Below are positions 1 to 7,578 of a stretch of 63,741 bases of DNA, piece by piece. A program made the position numbers and the translations under genes. The first letter of the stretch is position 1. Each line of letters begins with the position of its first letter. Source of the stretch: a virus; the IMG/VR virus record IMGVR_UViG_3300025131_000033, positions 1-63,741 of that record. One strand, written 5' to 3'. The notes under the pieces are model-generated. The model was not told where the DNA came from, searched no databases, and saw only the letters and a program-made list of their open reading frames with translations.

Positions 1-1
1 G

Positions 2-70
2 GGTTGTCCGAACTTACTTTATGACCCGAATACAAAGTTTCTAAATCAAACATACTATTATATGTTGTGA
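2..70 (+). CDS. C-terminal end of an unidentified protein (partial)
   Basis: An open frame enters from the left edge and stops at TGA 68-70, giving 22 residues that end in QTYYYML. Its stop overlaps the GTG start of the next gene (GTGA at 67-70), the usual 4-bp translational coupling of phage operons, so it is probably the last part of a real upstream gene on the same strand. The fragment is too short to assign to a family. Confidence 0.5.
   Translation, partial: GCPNLLYDPNTKFLNQTYYYML
53..64 (+). promoter_or_regulatory. Candidate phage promoter element before the sigma-like gene
   Basis: TACTATTATATG lies a few bases before the GTG start at 67, inside the end of the upstream coding frame. 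The same TACTATWATA core recurs next to other gene starts in this window (near 1150, 4415, 52688 and 62379). Promoter function is inferred only from this recurrence and its resemblance to a -10 box. Confidence 0.3.
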
Positions 71-408
71 AAAATTATTATATTAATAACGAAGAATTTG
101 AAAAGCTCATCTTGTTATACCAGCAGGATCCAAAAGCTCACGAAGAAGAGCTTGTTTCTTTATTTGATCTGCTGATAACAAATATTATTGAATCATTTAA
201 ATTTAAGGTAGATCCTGATGATGCTAAACAAGATTGCTTCGCATTAGTATTAAAGACAATCAAAAACTTTAAACCTAGAAAAGGTACTGCGTTCAATTAT
301 TTTACTACGATAATAGTAAATAATTTAAAGCTTATATACACTAAGGAAAAAAAATATAAAAATAAGATTGATTCGTATATAGAAACGCAGAAAGATAAAT
401 TTAACTAA
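67..408 (+). CDS. Small sigma-factor-like protein (region 2 type, possible late sigma)
   Basis: This 113-residue protein resembles sigma-70 region 2. A D-D-A-K-Q-D segment is followed by a helix with the pattern FKPRKGTAFNYFTTII, similar to the core-binding and -10-recognition helices of phage late sigma factors and ECF-type sigmas. T4 gp55 is about 185 residues, so this version is short and appears to hold little beyond region 2. The start is GTG at 67, overlapping the stop of the previous gene. The 3' end overlaps the convergent thioredoxin-like gene by 8 bp. In T4, gene 55 also sits among recombination and redox genes, which fits the neighbours here. Its likely role is to direct host RNA polymerase to phage late promoters. 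The fold call is from pattern only. Confidence 0.6.
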   Translation: MKNYYINNEEFEKLILLYQQDPKAHEEELVSLFDLLITNIIESFKFKVDPDDAKQDCFALVLKTIKNFKPRKGTAFNYFTTIIVNNLKLIYTKEKKYKNKIDSYIETQKDKFN

Positions 409-721
409 GTTTTAAAGTTTTCAAAATATGAGGCAGATAGTCCTGGGACAGCGTTTTGTCCAACCTCAATTGAATAAGATGAGGTATTTTTGTTGTCTTA
501 AAGATAACAAAGCTGTGTGGCATCCGAAAACTATCAACGATATATAGTGTCTCACCTTTTTTACTGTCCTTATATTTTTCCTCTAGTTTACTTACAAGGC
601 TGGTACAGTACTCATCCCAAAGGGATGTAAACAGGACACTTACGGGGTAAGAATCTCTCTTAAACCTTTTGATTACTTTGTTTAGGTCGTTTTCTTTCGT
701 AAGAAAATCTAATTTAAACAT
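401..721 (-). CDS. Thioredoxin-fold protein with a single active-site cysteine
   Basis: The 106-residue protein has the general pattern of a phage thioredoxin or glutaredoxin. A beta strand SVLFTS leads into LWDEYCTSL (C39), where thioredoxins have W-C-x-x-C, and a later KIPHLIQL contains the expected cis-proline (P80). The first cysteine of the CxxC pair is replaced (W35-D-E-Y-C39), so ordinary disulfide exchange is unlikely; a monothiol or purely structural role is possible. It is the second gene of a short minus-strand unit starting at 1065. The family call rests on pattern, not on a search. Confidence 0.5.
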   Translation of the reverse strand: MFKLDFLTKENDLNKVIKRFKRDSYPVSVLFTSLWDEYCTSLVSKLEEKYKDSKKGETLYIVDSFRMPHSFVIFKTTKIPHLIQLRLDKTLSQDYLPHILKTLKLS

Positions 722-723
722 TT

Positions 724-1065
724 TTAATCTTTTTCTGTATATTTTCTAATGGCATCATCATGTAGAACATTATCTTTTATTTTACCTTCCCCTGATAAAT
801 CATGTTCTAAAACTCTTGTGTCAGCTAGTTGGACCTTACCATCCGCATCCTCTAGGACCGTAATGCCTGAGGAAGCTAAACCCTCCTTGTTTTCTAAGGC
901 ATATTTTTTAACTAGCTCTGCTAGTTCTTTATTCATGGCTTCAATACCCGTTAGAAATACGGTCTTCATAAAATCTGAGTCTGCTACATCCTCAGGTCTC
1001 ACCAGGTCGGCAAAATTCTTATAAGCTAGTGCTTCATCTTTACTTAAATTAACTTGTATACGCAT
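724..1065 (-). CDS. Hypothetical protein of the early/middle region
   Basis: The protein has about 113 residues, starts MRIQVNLSKDEAL and is rich in acidic and lysine residues with a helical middle. It has no recognisable family. I chose the ATG at 1065 because AAGGAA lies about 7 nt upstream; a longer frame back to a TTG at 1182 has no ribosome-binding site and would run into the divergent gene. An in-frame ATG at 1143 lies next to a CTATAATAG element and is a second alternative. The gene is followed after 2 bp by the thioredoxin-like gene, so the two are probably cotranscribed. Confidence 0.6.
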   Translation of the reverse strand: MRIQVNLSKDEALAYKNFADLVRPEDVADSDFMKTVFLTGIEAMNKELAELVKKYALENKEGLASSGITVLEDADGKVQLADTRVLEHDLSGEGKIKDNVLHDDAIRKYTEKD

Positions 1066-1145
1066 ACGATTGTTCCTTCTTTCTCTAACTTTAATTTTCC
1101 AACTACCAATGTCTAGTTTTATATTTGTAAGAGGACTCTCCATTT

Positions 1146-1156
1146 TACTATTATAG
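1146..1156. promoter_or_regulatory. Candidate bidirectional promoter element
   Basis: TACTATTATAG lies in the gap between two divergent genes. Read on the minus strand it is CTATAATAGTA, so a -10-like hexamer (TATTAT or TATAAT) exists on both strands. It is 16 bp upstream of the nuclease gene at 1172. The same core occurs in two other divergent gaps in this window. Confidence 0.35.
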
Positions 1157-1171
1157 AGCGAGGTCAAATTT

Positions 1172-1699
1172 ATGGAAGACAATTACGATATTTCTAATCT
1201 AAAAGAAAAAAAGAAGATCAACAGTAGGACCAAGGGCAGCACCTTTGAGCGCCAGATATGTAAAATGTTTAATAAGAGGTTCAACACCTCTGAATTTTGT
1301 CGGAGTCCAGGATCAGGAGCTTTTGCTACAACCCATTCATTACCTGAACACTTAAAAATTTATGGAGATATAATTACTCCAGAAAAATTTAAATATTGTA
1401 TTGAATGTAAAAAAGGATACAATAACCAAAACTTATATAGTTTATATAATTATAGTAGCGACATCTGGGGATTTATAAACCAATGTGAAAAAGATTCGAG
1501 AAAATGTTACAAGATTCCTATGGTTATATTTAAACAAGATAGACAGCCTACACTAGCCATTATACCAGACCATGTACAGTTTGGAGATCAATATAAATCT
1601 ATTCAAATATCTAAAAAGAAGGATGGATTTATTATTAAATATAATATCTATCTATTTGAATCTATACTTGAGAGTTATGACTCGCTGTGGATGGAGTAA
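1172..1699 (+). CDS. Holliday-junction-resolvase-like PD-(D/E)xK nuclease
   Basis: The 175-residue protein carries the signature of archaeal Hjc/phage resolvase-like nucleases: KGSTFERQ (E26), RSPGSGAF near residue 44, GDIITP (D66) and the E-C-K catalytic pair in YCIECKKG (E78, K80). Spacing and length fit the family. Such enzymes cleave branched DNA and would resolve recombination intermediates before packaging, the role endonuclease VII plays in T4. The start is ATG at 1172, with GAGG upstream. Its 3' end overlaps the convergent 914-residue gene by 38 bp. The nuclease fold is fairly sure; the precise substrate is not. Confidence 0.75.
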   Translation: MEDNYDISNLKEKKKINSRTKGSTFERQICKMFNKRFNTSEFCRSPGSGAFATTHSLPEHLKIYGDIITPEKFKYCIECKKGYNNQNLYSLYNYSSDIWGFINQCEKDSRKCYKIPMVIFKQDRQPTLAIIPDHVQFGDQYKSIQISKKKDGFIIKYNIYLFESILESYDSLWME

Positions 1700-4406
1700 G
1701 GAGCTTCTCTAACAAAGCCTGTTGTCCTCTTAAGAATTCATAGACTACACTAGAATTTTCTTCTCCTGCTTTCATGTGTGCAGTCATCTTCTTAAGATCA
1801 CGATTGCTAACATAACCTATAAAACTAGGAGAATCTGTCTGTCTCTCTAAAGCCATCCTAAAAGTAATCTTTTCTCCATTTATAGGAAATTTAATATAAG
1901 TGACTGCGCCACTCACTTCAACTGTTAAGTTACCGTCTTGATGAGCCTGCCCTAGTTTTTCTGCTAATAGAGTTTGATCATAGCTAAATGACTCACCACT
2001 AGGTTTCATTACCATTTGAGACATTATCCCCTCATCCATGATTATCTGCGTAGCAGTGTTAACTAAAAATGCGCGGCACCCTGGTTCATCTTTATCTGCC
2101 TTTATTTTCTCTAACATATGAGCACGCACACAAGTCTCCTCCAAGGTAACTCGACTATCCCGATCACTAAGGTCTACCAGTTCTTCGTCCCCATTTACTT
2201 TAAATTTTAAAAGTACATTTTTAAATATTTCAGGAATCTTATTCAAAGCCCAGGTGTCTAGGAATTCTTCTCGTACTGTCTGGGCTACTCGTTCACCGCT
2301 AATAGTGTTAACCTTCTCATTAGCATCCCAGACCTGGGTATCTTCACTAATAGCAGCGAGTTTATCTATATCTTTTTGAATCTTGTCGGTCCACTTCTTC
2401 ATAGCAGAACGATCAGCCTTACTTAAACCACTTCGTTCATCTAATACTCCATAGTAGCGTTTAGATCCTGAGTCTGCGATTGGATTACCTTCATCATCCA
2501 CAATTGGTTTACCTTCATCATCCAAAGTATCATTAGGTTTATCTTTAGTAAACATCTCTCTTGCAGAAGAAATTAAAGCTTGGAATACAGATAATTGACC
2601 TTGTTTAGTACTACTACTCTTCGAAAATTTTTGGCCTGTACGAACTAGAAAAATAGGAGCTTTATCATCTGTTATCCCCATAGCATCTAATTTCTTCTCA
2701 GCCTTGTCTCTATTCTTCCCCGTTAGGTTACTTAGAATTTTTGCCCTAGTAGTTTCTTCTACCCTGGCATCCGACCCGTCCTCCTTCTCCTCGCGTTTCT
2801 TAAGATTTAAAGCATCAGCAGCTTGGATCGCCCTCTTTTTTGCATCTTCAGGATCCCCCGTAAACCCAAATGCACTATCCACTTTCAGTCCTACTTTTTG
2901 TGATGTACCTAATGGAATAATTCCATCACTACGAATATTTTCTAGCATCTTCATATTTTTAGATAATAAATTTTTCATATATGTTATTAATTCTTTTTTA
3001 TCGCTAAATATGTTTAATTGCTCCTCAATTTTCTCCATGACTGCTAGAGATTCAACCTCCACAGACCTACCATCTAACTCTTTAAGAATATTTTTAGCTA
3101 CTTCTCCTAAATTCTCTTCTTCTCCTACTTCAATAGGGTATTCAGAAGCTAATTGAGATAGCTCACTAAGATATTGGTTGGCCTCTTTTAGAAAAGCTTC
3201 TAAAGCCTCCCTAAATGCATCCTTATTGTTACTAACTAAAGCCGCAGCTATATCCACTGCTGCTCCAAGAGTAATCTCATTAAAACGCCCTTGAGCGTTA
3301 GCAGCCACCCCAGAATTCCCACCAGCGTACTCACTTTTTTCTACCTCACAGCCCTTAGCCTTAATACCCGCGAGCATAGCTTTTTGAAGTTGGGTTGTTG
3401 TTATTGCGATCCCCTTTGTTTTTGCTGTGCCTTGCTGGAATAAAATTACTCTCCCACCTTTTCCTAATCCAATTCTGTCATTAATATAATCACAATTTGG
3501 ACTTTCATATTCTAACGCCTCTAAAACTTCAGCATGAGCTTGTAGGGCTCCTTCTATTAATTTTGGATCAGCCTCAGTGGCAGGAACTTGTTCAAGCCCC
3601 GCAGGACGCTGGCCCCATCCGAGGACGCTGCCCTCCTCCTCCTCATACGTCATCCTCAAGATAATAGCTTTGGATAGTTGAGATTCTAACCCTCTATACT
3701 CACTGCCCCCAATCATTCCTCTTTGGGGGCTATCTTCATTCCCATGCGCCCCTTTTTTAGCACAAAGTTTTTTAAAAGCTTCACTTAAATTCTTTTTACA
3801 AATAACTCCTAAAGCTTCGAATGATTTTCTTAAGAGAGTAGTTAATTTTGGAGCGTTTATAAACCCTAAAGTCTTAAATAAAAAACCTAATTCTCCCTTC
3901 GCGGCCTCACCAGCATCTACAGCCGCAGCAGAGTCGGTCTCTTCGGTTCCATCTTCTCCTATGAATTTTTTTAAAAAATTCATATAATTTTTTGGACTAG
4001 CTTTTAGCTGAGGAGACAACTCTAAACTTTGACCATCTCCTATGGCTACCTCTCCAAATTCTTTTCCTGAACTAGCTTTAACAACATTCTGCTGTATCTC
4101 TGATGCCTGTTGACCCACTCTCTCCCCTGTTTCAGCGTCATGTCGCGGCAGTGCTGCGGCAGCAAGCCAAACTTTCATTGTTGTCCCTGGTTTCGTTTCT
4201 CCAGCCCAAGGAGTTTCGAACGTAGCTTGTTGAAATTGTGCATAATTTGTTTTAAGCCAATCCAAAGCGACCGTCTCTCCTTGCATTGCATCTTGCACAT
4301 TTTGCTGCTCTGATTCTTGATTCTCTGCTTCACTAATATATCTAAGCTTAAAAGATCTCTTTTTAAGCTTTTTATAACTCGCTAATAATTCTGTAAAATA
4401 ATCCAT
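1662..4406 (-). CDS. Large putative internal head/virion protein with a possible capsid-targeting leader
   Basis: The 914-residue protein matches no family I recognise. It is mostly soluble, helical and charged, without membrane segments. Its N-terminus (MDYFTELLASYKK...LRYISEAE) is basic and amphipathic and contains I-S-E followed by A at residues 24-27, which fits the L/I-x-E cleavage rule of T4 prohead protease and resembles the leaders of T4 internal proteins and Alt. It may therefore be packaged in the capsid and ejected with the DNA. It is the last gene of the tube-side minus-strand block but is separated from the tube gene by a hairpin, and a TTCTATTATA element just before its ATG suggests its own promoter. 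No Shine-Dalgarno is visible. Confidence 0.55.
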   Translation of the reverse strand: MDYFTELLASYKKLKKRSFKLRYISEAENQESEQQNVQDAMQGETVALDWLKTNYAQFQQATFETPWAGETKPGTTMKVWLAAAALPRHDAETGERVGQQASEIQQNVVKASSGKEFGEVAIGDGQSLELSPQLKASPKNYMNFLKKFIGEDGTEETDSAAAVDAGEAAKGELGFLFKTLGFINAPKLTTLLRKSFEALGVICKKNLSEAFKKLCAKKGAHGNEDSPQRGMIGGSEYRGLESQLSKAIILRMTYEEEEGSVLGWGQRPAGLEQVPATEADPKLIEGALQAHAEVLEALEYESPNCDYINDRIGLGKGGRVILFQQGTAKTKGIAITTTQLQKAMLAGIKAKGCEVEKSEYAGGNSGVAANAQGRFNEITLGAAVDIAAALVSNNKDAFREALEAFLKEANQYLSELSQLASEYPIEVGEEENLGEVAKNILKELDGRSVEVESLAVMEKIEEQLNIFSDKKELITYMKNLLSKNMKMLENIRSDGIIPLGTSQKVGLKVDSAFGFTGDPEDAKKRAIQAADALNLKKREEKEDGSDARVEETTRAKILSNLTGKNRDKAEKKLDAMGITDDKAPIFLVRTGQKFSKSSSTKQGQLSVFQALISSAREMFTKDKPNDTLDDEGKPIVDDEGNPIADSGSKRYYGVLDERSGLSKADRSAMKKWTDKIQKDIDKLAAISEDTQVWDANEKVNTISGERVAQTVREEFLDTWALNKIPEIFKNVLLKFKVNGDEELVDLSDRDSRVTLEETCVRAHMLEKIKADKDEPGCRAFLVNTATQIIMDEGIMSQMVMKPSGESFSYDQTLLAEKLGQAHQDGNLTVEVSGAVTYIKFPINGEKITFRMALERQTDSPSFIGYVSNRDLKKMTAHMKAGEENSSVVYEFLRGQQALLEKLLTPSTASHNSQV

Positions 4407-4410
4407 ATAT

Positions 4411-4420
4411 TATAATAGAA
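4411..4420 (-). promoter_or_regulatory. Candidate promoter element before the 914-residue gene
   Basis: On the minus strand TTCTATTATA ends 4 nt before the ATG of the 914-residue gene and just downstream of a terminator-like hairpin. It shares the CTATWATA core with elements near 53, 1150, 52688 and 62379. If used as a -10 box, the transcript would be leaderless or nearly so, which fits the lack of a ribosome-binding site. Confidence 0.3.
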
Positions 4421-4430
4421 AATGTAGAGA

Positions 4431-4462
4431 AGGCTCAGTCTAAAATTATATAGACTGAGCCT
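4431..4462 (-). terminator. Hairpin terminator after the tail tube gene
   Basis: A perfect 12-bp inverted repeat, AGGCTCAGTCTA and TAGACTGAGCCT, encloses an 8-nt loop. It lies between the stop of the tube gene and the next minus-strand start. No strong U-run follows on either strand, so it may terminate inefficiently or stabilise the 3' end of the sheath/tube message. Confidence 0.6.
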
Positions 4463-4489
4463 ATTCAAGGTTACGCTATCGTGTTCAAG

Positions 4490-5089
4490 TTAAACTGTAT
4501 AATTTCTTTGTTGCATAAAATCATACTTAAAAGTAACATCTATTGTGTGGAAATCATTAGTAGAATAATTAAATTCTCCAGCGGACCATTTGGTAGGCCA
4601 AACTCCAAACAAATCTACAGAAGCATGTGGAGTCATTTGATTATCTAATTGAATTACTTCAACTAAATTCATTTTAAAAGAAGCTCCAGGCTCACTAGCG
4701 TTTACATGCCTTGTCATTTCCCCAGTAAGAGGATCGTAGATATCGCTAAAGTATTGCCAAAGCTCTGTACCTGTCCGTCTTAAATAAGTATTATCAAAAG
4801 TTACCACCATATCCCCAGGAGTAGGTCTACCAGGATAGAAAACTTTATCATTTACTCTGTTAACAGGGATAGCTTCTAACGCCATCTCCAACCCTGTTAC
4901 CTTTTTAGCAGCTAACGTAAATGATTTAGGTGAGTCATTGTTTACACCTGGAGAAACTTGAAAATGAACCTCAAACTGGTAAGCTCTTACTGAATCAAGT
5001 TCTGTTGAGATCCAGGGTAATCCAGCACCATGATCGAAAGTACGATCAAACTCGCTCTTATAATATGAATTGGGTGTACCGTGTGACAT
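4490..5089 (-). CDS. gp19: Tail tube protein (gp19-like)
   Basis: The 199-residue protein follows the sheath gene and is of the T4 gp19 type: an N-terminal FDRTFDHGAG, RAYQFEVHF strand, AAKKVTGL, and a C-terminal KYDFMQQ strand typical of tube and Hcp-like folds. T4 gp19 is 163 residues, so this one is slightly longer. It polymerises into the inner tube of the contractile tail, through which DNA passes. Sheath-tube order with an 11-bp gap is the standard T4-like arrangement. A hairpin lies downstream. Confidence 0.85.
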   Translation of the reverse strand: MSHGTPNSYYKSEFDRTFDHGAGLPWISTELDSVRAYQFEVHFQVSPGVNNDSPKSFTLAAKKVTGLEMALEAIPVNRVNDKVFYPGRPTPGDMVVTFDNTYLRRTGTELWQYFSDIYDPLTGEMTRHVNASEPGASFKMNLVEVIQLDNQMTPHASVDLFGVWPTKWSAGEFNYSTNDFHTIDVTFKYDFMQQRNYTV

Positions 5090-5100
5090 AATTTAAACTC

Positions 5101-7335
5101 CTATAAATTTCCTAACTGTGCAGATTGATTCGTTACATTAATTTCGAAAATAAGAATCTCTGCGGATTTTGTGGGCTTCACAAGAACTTTACACCAAAGC
5201 TCGTTTCGATCTACCCTCACTGGTGTATTTACTGTCTCATCGCAAACAACACGGAATTCTGTTATCCCACGCCTCTTACGGATATCATCCAAGAAAGGAT
5301 TAAGAAGAGCTTCAATTTGTGACCAAGTAAAGGAATCATTAGGTTCAAATACAAATCTCCTTGTGGAAGCCATAATTATCTTTCTAATATAGATCATCAA
5401 TCTACGAACATTGATTCTATCAAGAGCCGTAGGCGATCTTTGAGCAGTCCTTTGCCCGAAGATAGTAATTCCTTGTTGTGGGAAAGCAACGATTGGATTA
5501 ACAACATTACCACCACTGTACAGTGCATCTCTATCCCCTTGGCTTAGTTTTAATTCTGTATCTGTAGGCTTGGTTAGTCTACCTCGCTGGAATCCTGCGG
5601 GAGCAATCCAACTATCAGCCACAGCATCAGTATATGCCATTTGTCTAGCAGCAAAAATAGTAGGATCAAACCATCTATCTTTCCCGTCAAAGACACTGAA
5701 TACTTTTAAGTGTGGGAAGTAAACAGCAGCATATGAACTATTTAGTGCAGCAGTTCTTGAACCAGCCGTACTAGAAGATCTTCCATTAGTCCAATCAATA
5801 GCATCCTGTGCTGTTCCAATTCCATATGGAGGTGCTACCAGAGCGATAAAGTCTTGAGTAGTTTCCGCTAAGGTGATAAGATTATTTTGAACGGCTTGAG
5901 TATAAATCCCAGGAACTAATGCAATTCCTACATTGATAGTCTCATCATCCAAAGCTTGCATCCCAGTCTTAGGATCTACAGAAGCGTTTCCAATAAGAGC
6001 AGCAGTATTTTCTGCACCATTACTGCCTCCTGTCATTGCTTGCCCTGTATCATTAACGAGCTTAATCCATCTACCTCCCCCGCCTTCGCCATCCAGGTTC
6101 CCCTGCACATAATTTGAAACAGCAGTGCCTGCTCCATTAGGATTTTTAACAGGATCTAACCATTGACTTTGCACATCAAATGCCGCAGTATCATTCCCAA
6201 ATATTAGGTTAGATATAGTATCTCCATAGTTTGCATTAGCCGTAACTGCAACGTCTGTATTTTCGTAAGTAATATTACCTTTAATTATATCAGAGGTAAG
6301 GTTGGTCTCACCAGTATTAATAATATCCTCAAGGAAACTTCCTGATGCTTGAAGACTTACTTGGAATTGTTCTTCAGTCACACCATCTTGATTAATTTTA
6401 ACTAAGAAAAGATCACTACCGAAATCTTCTATTCCTACCCCATTTCCACTAGTAGTTCCATCTGTCCTAAGTCCTTGATTATAACCTGCCCCTTCGTAAA
6501 GAGATATTACACTGTAATTACAAGAACTCGTTCCTGTATTAAGGAAGGTGGATCCATATGCCCTAACCGCTGAAGCACCAGTATCTGTAGCTCCATCCTG
6601 ACCTCCCGATGAAGCTCCATAATCAGTAACCACAGGAGCACTTACAGGAATTAAAGCTGAAAGTCCATCTGTACTTCCATCATCCGTAAAGGAAGCATTA
6701 TTATAAGCAGATACTCCTATGGAAGCTCCCGACCCAGCATAAGCCCCCACTAAAGCACCCGATAAACCTAATGTGGTATAACCCGTTCCATTATCAAAAC
6801 ACCCGACCTTATCTGCCTGTAGGGATCCTCCTACAACTGCTGCAATAGCCTGAGCCTGTCCTGAAGTGGCTGTACCTGTTGGAATAGAGAATTCTCTTGG
6901 AGTATTATATTGTGCCACCCCATTATTATCAAATACTTGAATCTTTAGATAAAGCGCCACATCAATTCCAAAGCCTGATGTAGCAGTTGATGTCCTAGAG
7001 TTAGGACCTCCAGAAACTAGAACCGCAGGGCATGAACCAAACGACATTAATGCTGATGCGTCTGTAGCTCCTGTACCCACTGCTCGGATAAAGTATAAAT
7101 TACTTGTCTGCTCTAGAATCTCTAAGGATCCTTCTAAAGCCTGCCCAGGAAGACCCTCACTAGGCTCACCAAAATTCCTAATTAAACTATTCTGGCTTGT
7201 AATTAAAGTTGCTTTATTTGTAGGACCTTTTCCAGCAAAACCTACAACCCCTACAATAGAAGTATTAATAGAAGGGGTGTATTCAGAAATATCCTTCTCA
7301 ACAGTATAGACACCTGGGCTTACGTAATTAACCAT
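5101..7335 (-). CDS. gp18: Contractile tail sheath protein (gp18-like)
   Basis: The 744-residue protein begins MVNYVSPGVYTVEKDIS, the hallmark start of phage sheath proteins (SPGVYxxExD), and continues with VGVVGFAGKGPTNKATLI. Its C-terminal third (DRINVRRLMIYIRKII..., FEPNDSFTWSQIEALLNPFL..., the strands after VRVDRNELWCKVLV) is the conserved sheath core that grips the tube. The middle, about residues 100-430, is rich in G, S, T and N and probably forms surface-exposed insertions. T4 gp18 is 659 residues. AGGAG precedes the ATG by about 7 nt. It lies between a 58-residue gene and the tube gene. Confidence 0.92.
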   Translation of the reverse strand: MVNYVSPGVYTVEKDISEYTPSINTSIVGVVGFAGKGPTNKATLITSQNSLIRNFGEPSEGLPGQALEGSLEILEQTSNLYFIRAVGTGATDASALMSFGSCPAVLVSGGPNSRTSTATSGFGIDVALYLKIQVFDNNGVAQYNTPREFSIPTGTATSGQAQAIAAVVGGSLQADKVGCFDNGTGYTTLGLSGALVGAYAGSGASIGVSAYNNASFTDDGSTDGLSALIPVSAPVVTDYGASSGGQDGATDTGASAVRAYGSTFLNTGTSSCNYSVISLYEGAGYNQGLRTDGTTSGNGVGIEDFGSDLFLVKINQDGVTEEQFQVSLQASGSFLEDIINTGETNLTSDIIKGNITYENTDVAVTANANYGDTISNLIFGNDTAAFDVQSQWLDPVKNPNGAGTAVSNYVQGNLDGEGGGGRWIKLVNDTGQAMTGGSNGAENTAALIGNASVDPKTGMQALDDETINVGIALVPGIYTQAVQNNLITLAETTQDFIALVAPPYGIGTAQDAIDWTNGRSSSTAGSRTAALNSSYAAVYFPHLKVFSVFDGKDRWFDPTIFAARQMAYTDAVADSWIAPAGFQRGRLTKPTDTELKLSQGDRDALYSGGNVVNPIVAFPQQGITIFGQRTAQRSPTALDRINVRRLMIYIRKIIMASTRRFVFEPNDSFTWSQIEALLNPFLDDIRKRRGITEFRVVCDETVNTPVRVDRNELWCKVLVKPTKSAEILIFEINVTNQSAQLGNL

Positions 7336-7345
7336 TTGTTATCTC

Positions 7346-7522
7346 CTAAGAGTTTGAAATATTAAAAATTCGTCTACGATGAAGCGTTTTAATTTGCTCA
7401 CTAATATAATGATCAGGGACAACAAGAGACTCCCCTGGCTTCATCCAAACTTCTTTACATCCTTTTTCTGTACTAAAAAATACAGTGAAGGTCTGTAGGC
7501 TATCATTTTTAACGGTTTTCAT
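7346..7522 (-). CDS. Small 58-residue protein upstream of the sheath gene
   Basis: An ATG at 7522 preceded by AGGAG (8-nt spacing) opens a 58-codon frame ending in TAG just before the sheath ribosome-binding site, so the two are translated from one message. The product contains EVWMKPGESLVVPDHYI and ends in RRRIFNISNS. It recalls the 82-residue protein at 11203-11451, which has VEIRPGEFFEA in a similar place. Function is unknown; a small tail or neck accessory protein is possible. Confidence 0.65.
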   Translation of the reverse strand: MKTVKNDSLQTFTVFFSTEKGCKEVWMKPGESLVVPDHYISEQIKTLHRRRIFNISNS

Positions 7523-7541
7523 AATTTTGTCTCCTATTCTT

Positions 7542-7557
7542 ATTTACTATAGTAAAT
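7542..7557 (-). promoter_or_regulatory. Perfect 16-bp palindrome upstream of the sheath unit
   Basis: ATTTACTATAGTAAAT is its own reverse complement. It lies between the stop of the PAAR gene and the ribosome-binding site of the small gene before the sheath. It contains TACTATA, shared with the other candidate promoter elements in this window. It could be a promoter for the highly expressed sheath/tube message, an operator, or a weak hairpin. Confidence 0.35.
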
Positions 7558-7578
7558 TACTTTTTTTGATAACTTTTT

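Noticed and set aside
724-1182. A 152-codon version of the minus-strand hypothetical gene starting at TTG 1182
   Set aside because: No ribosome-binding site and it would start inside the divergent nuclease gene; the ATG at 1065 has AAGGAA at good spacing.
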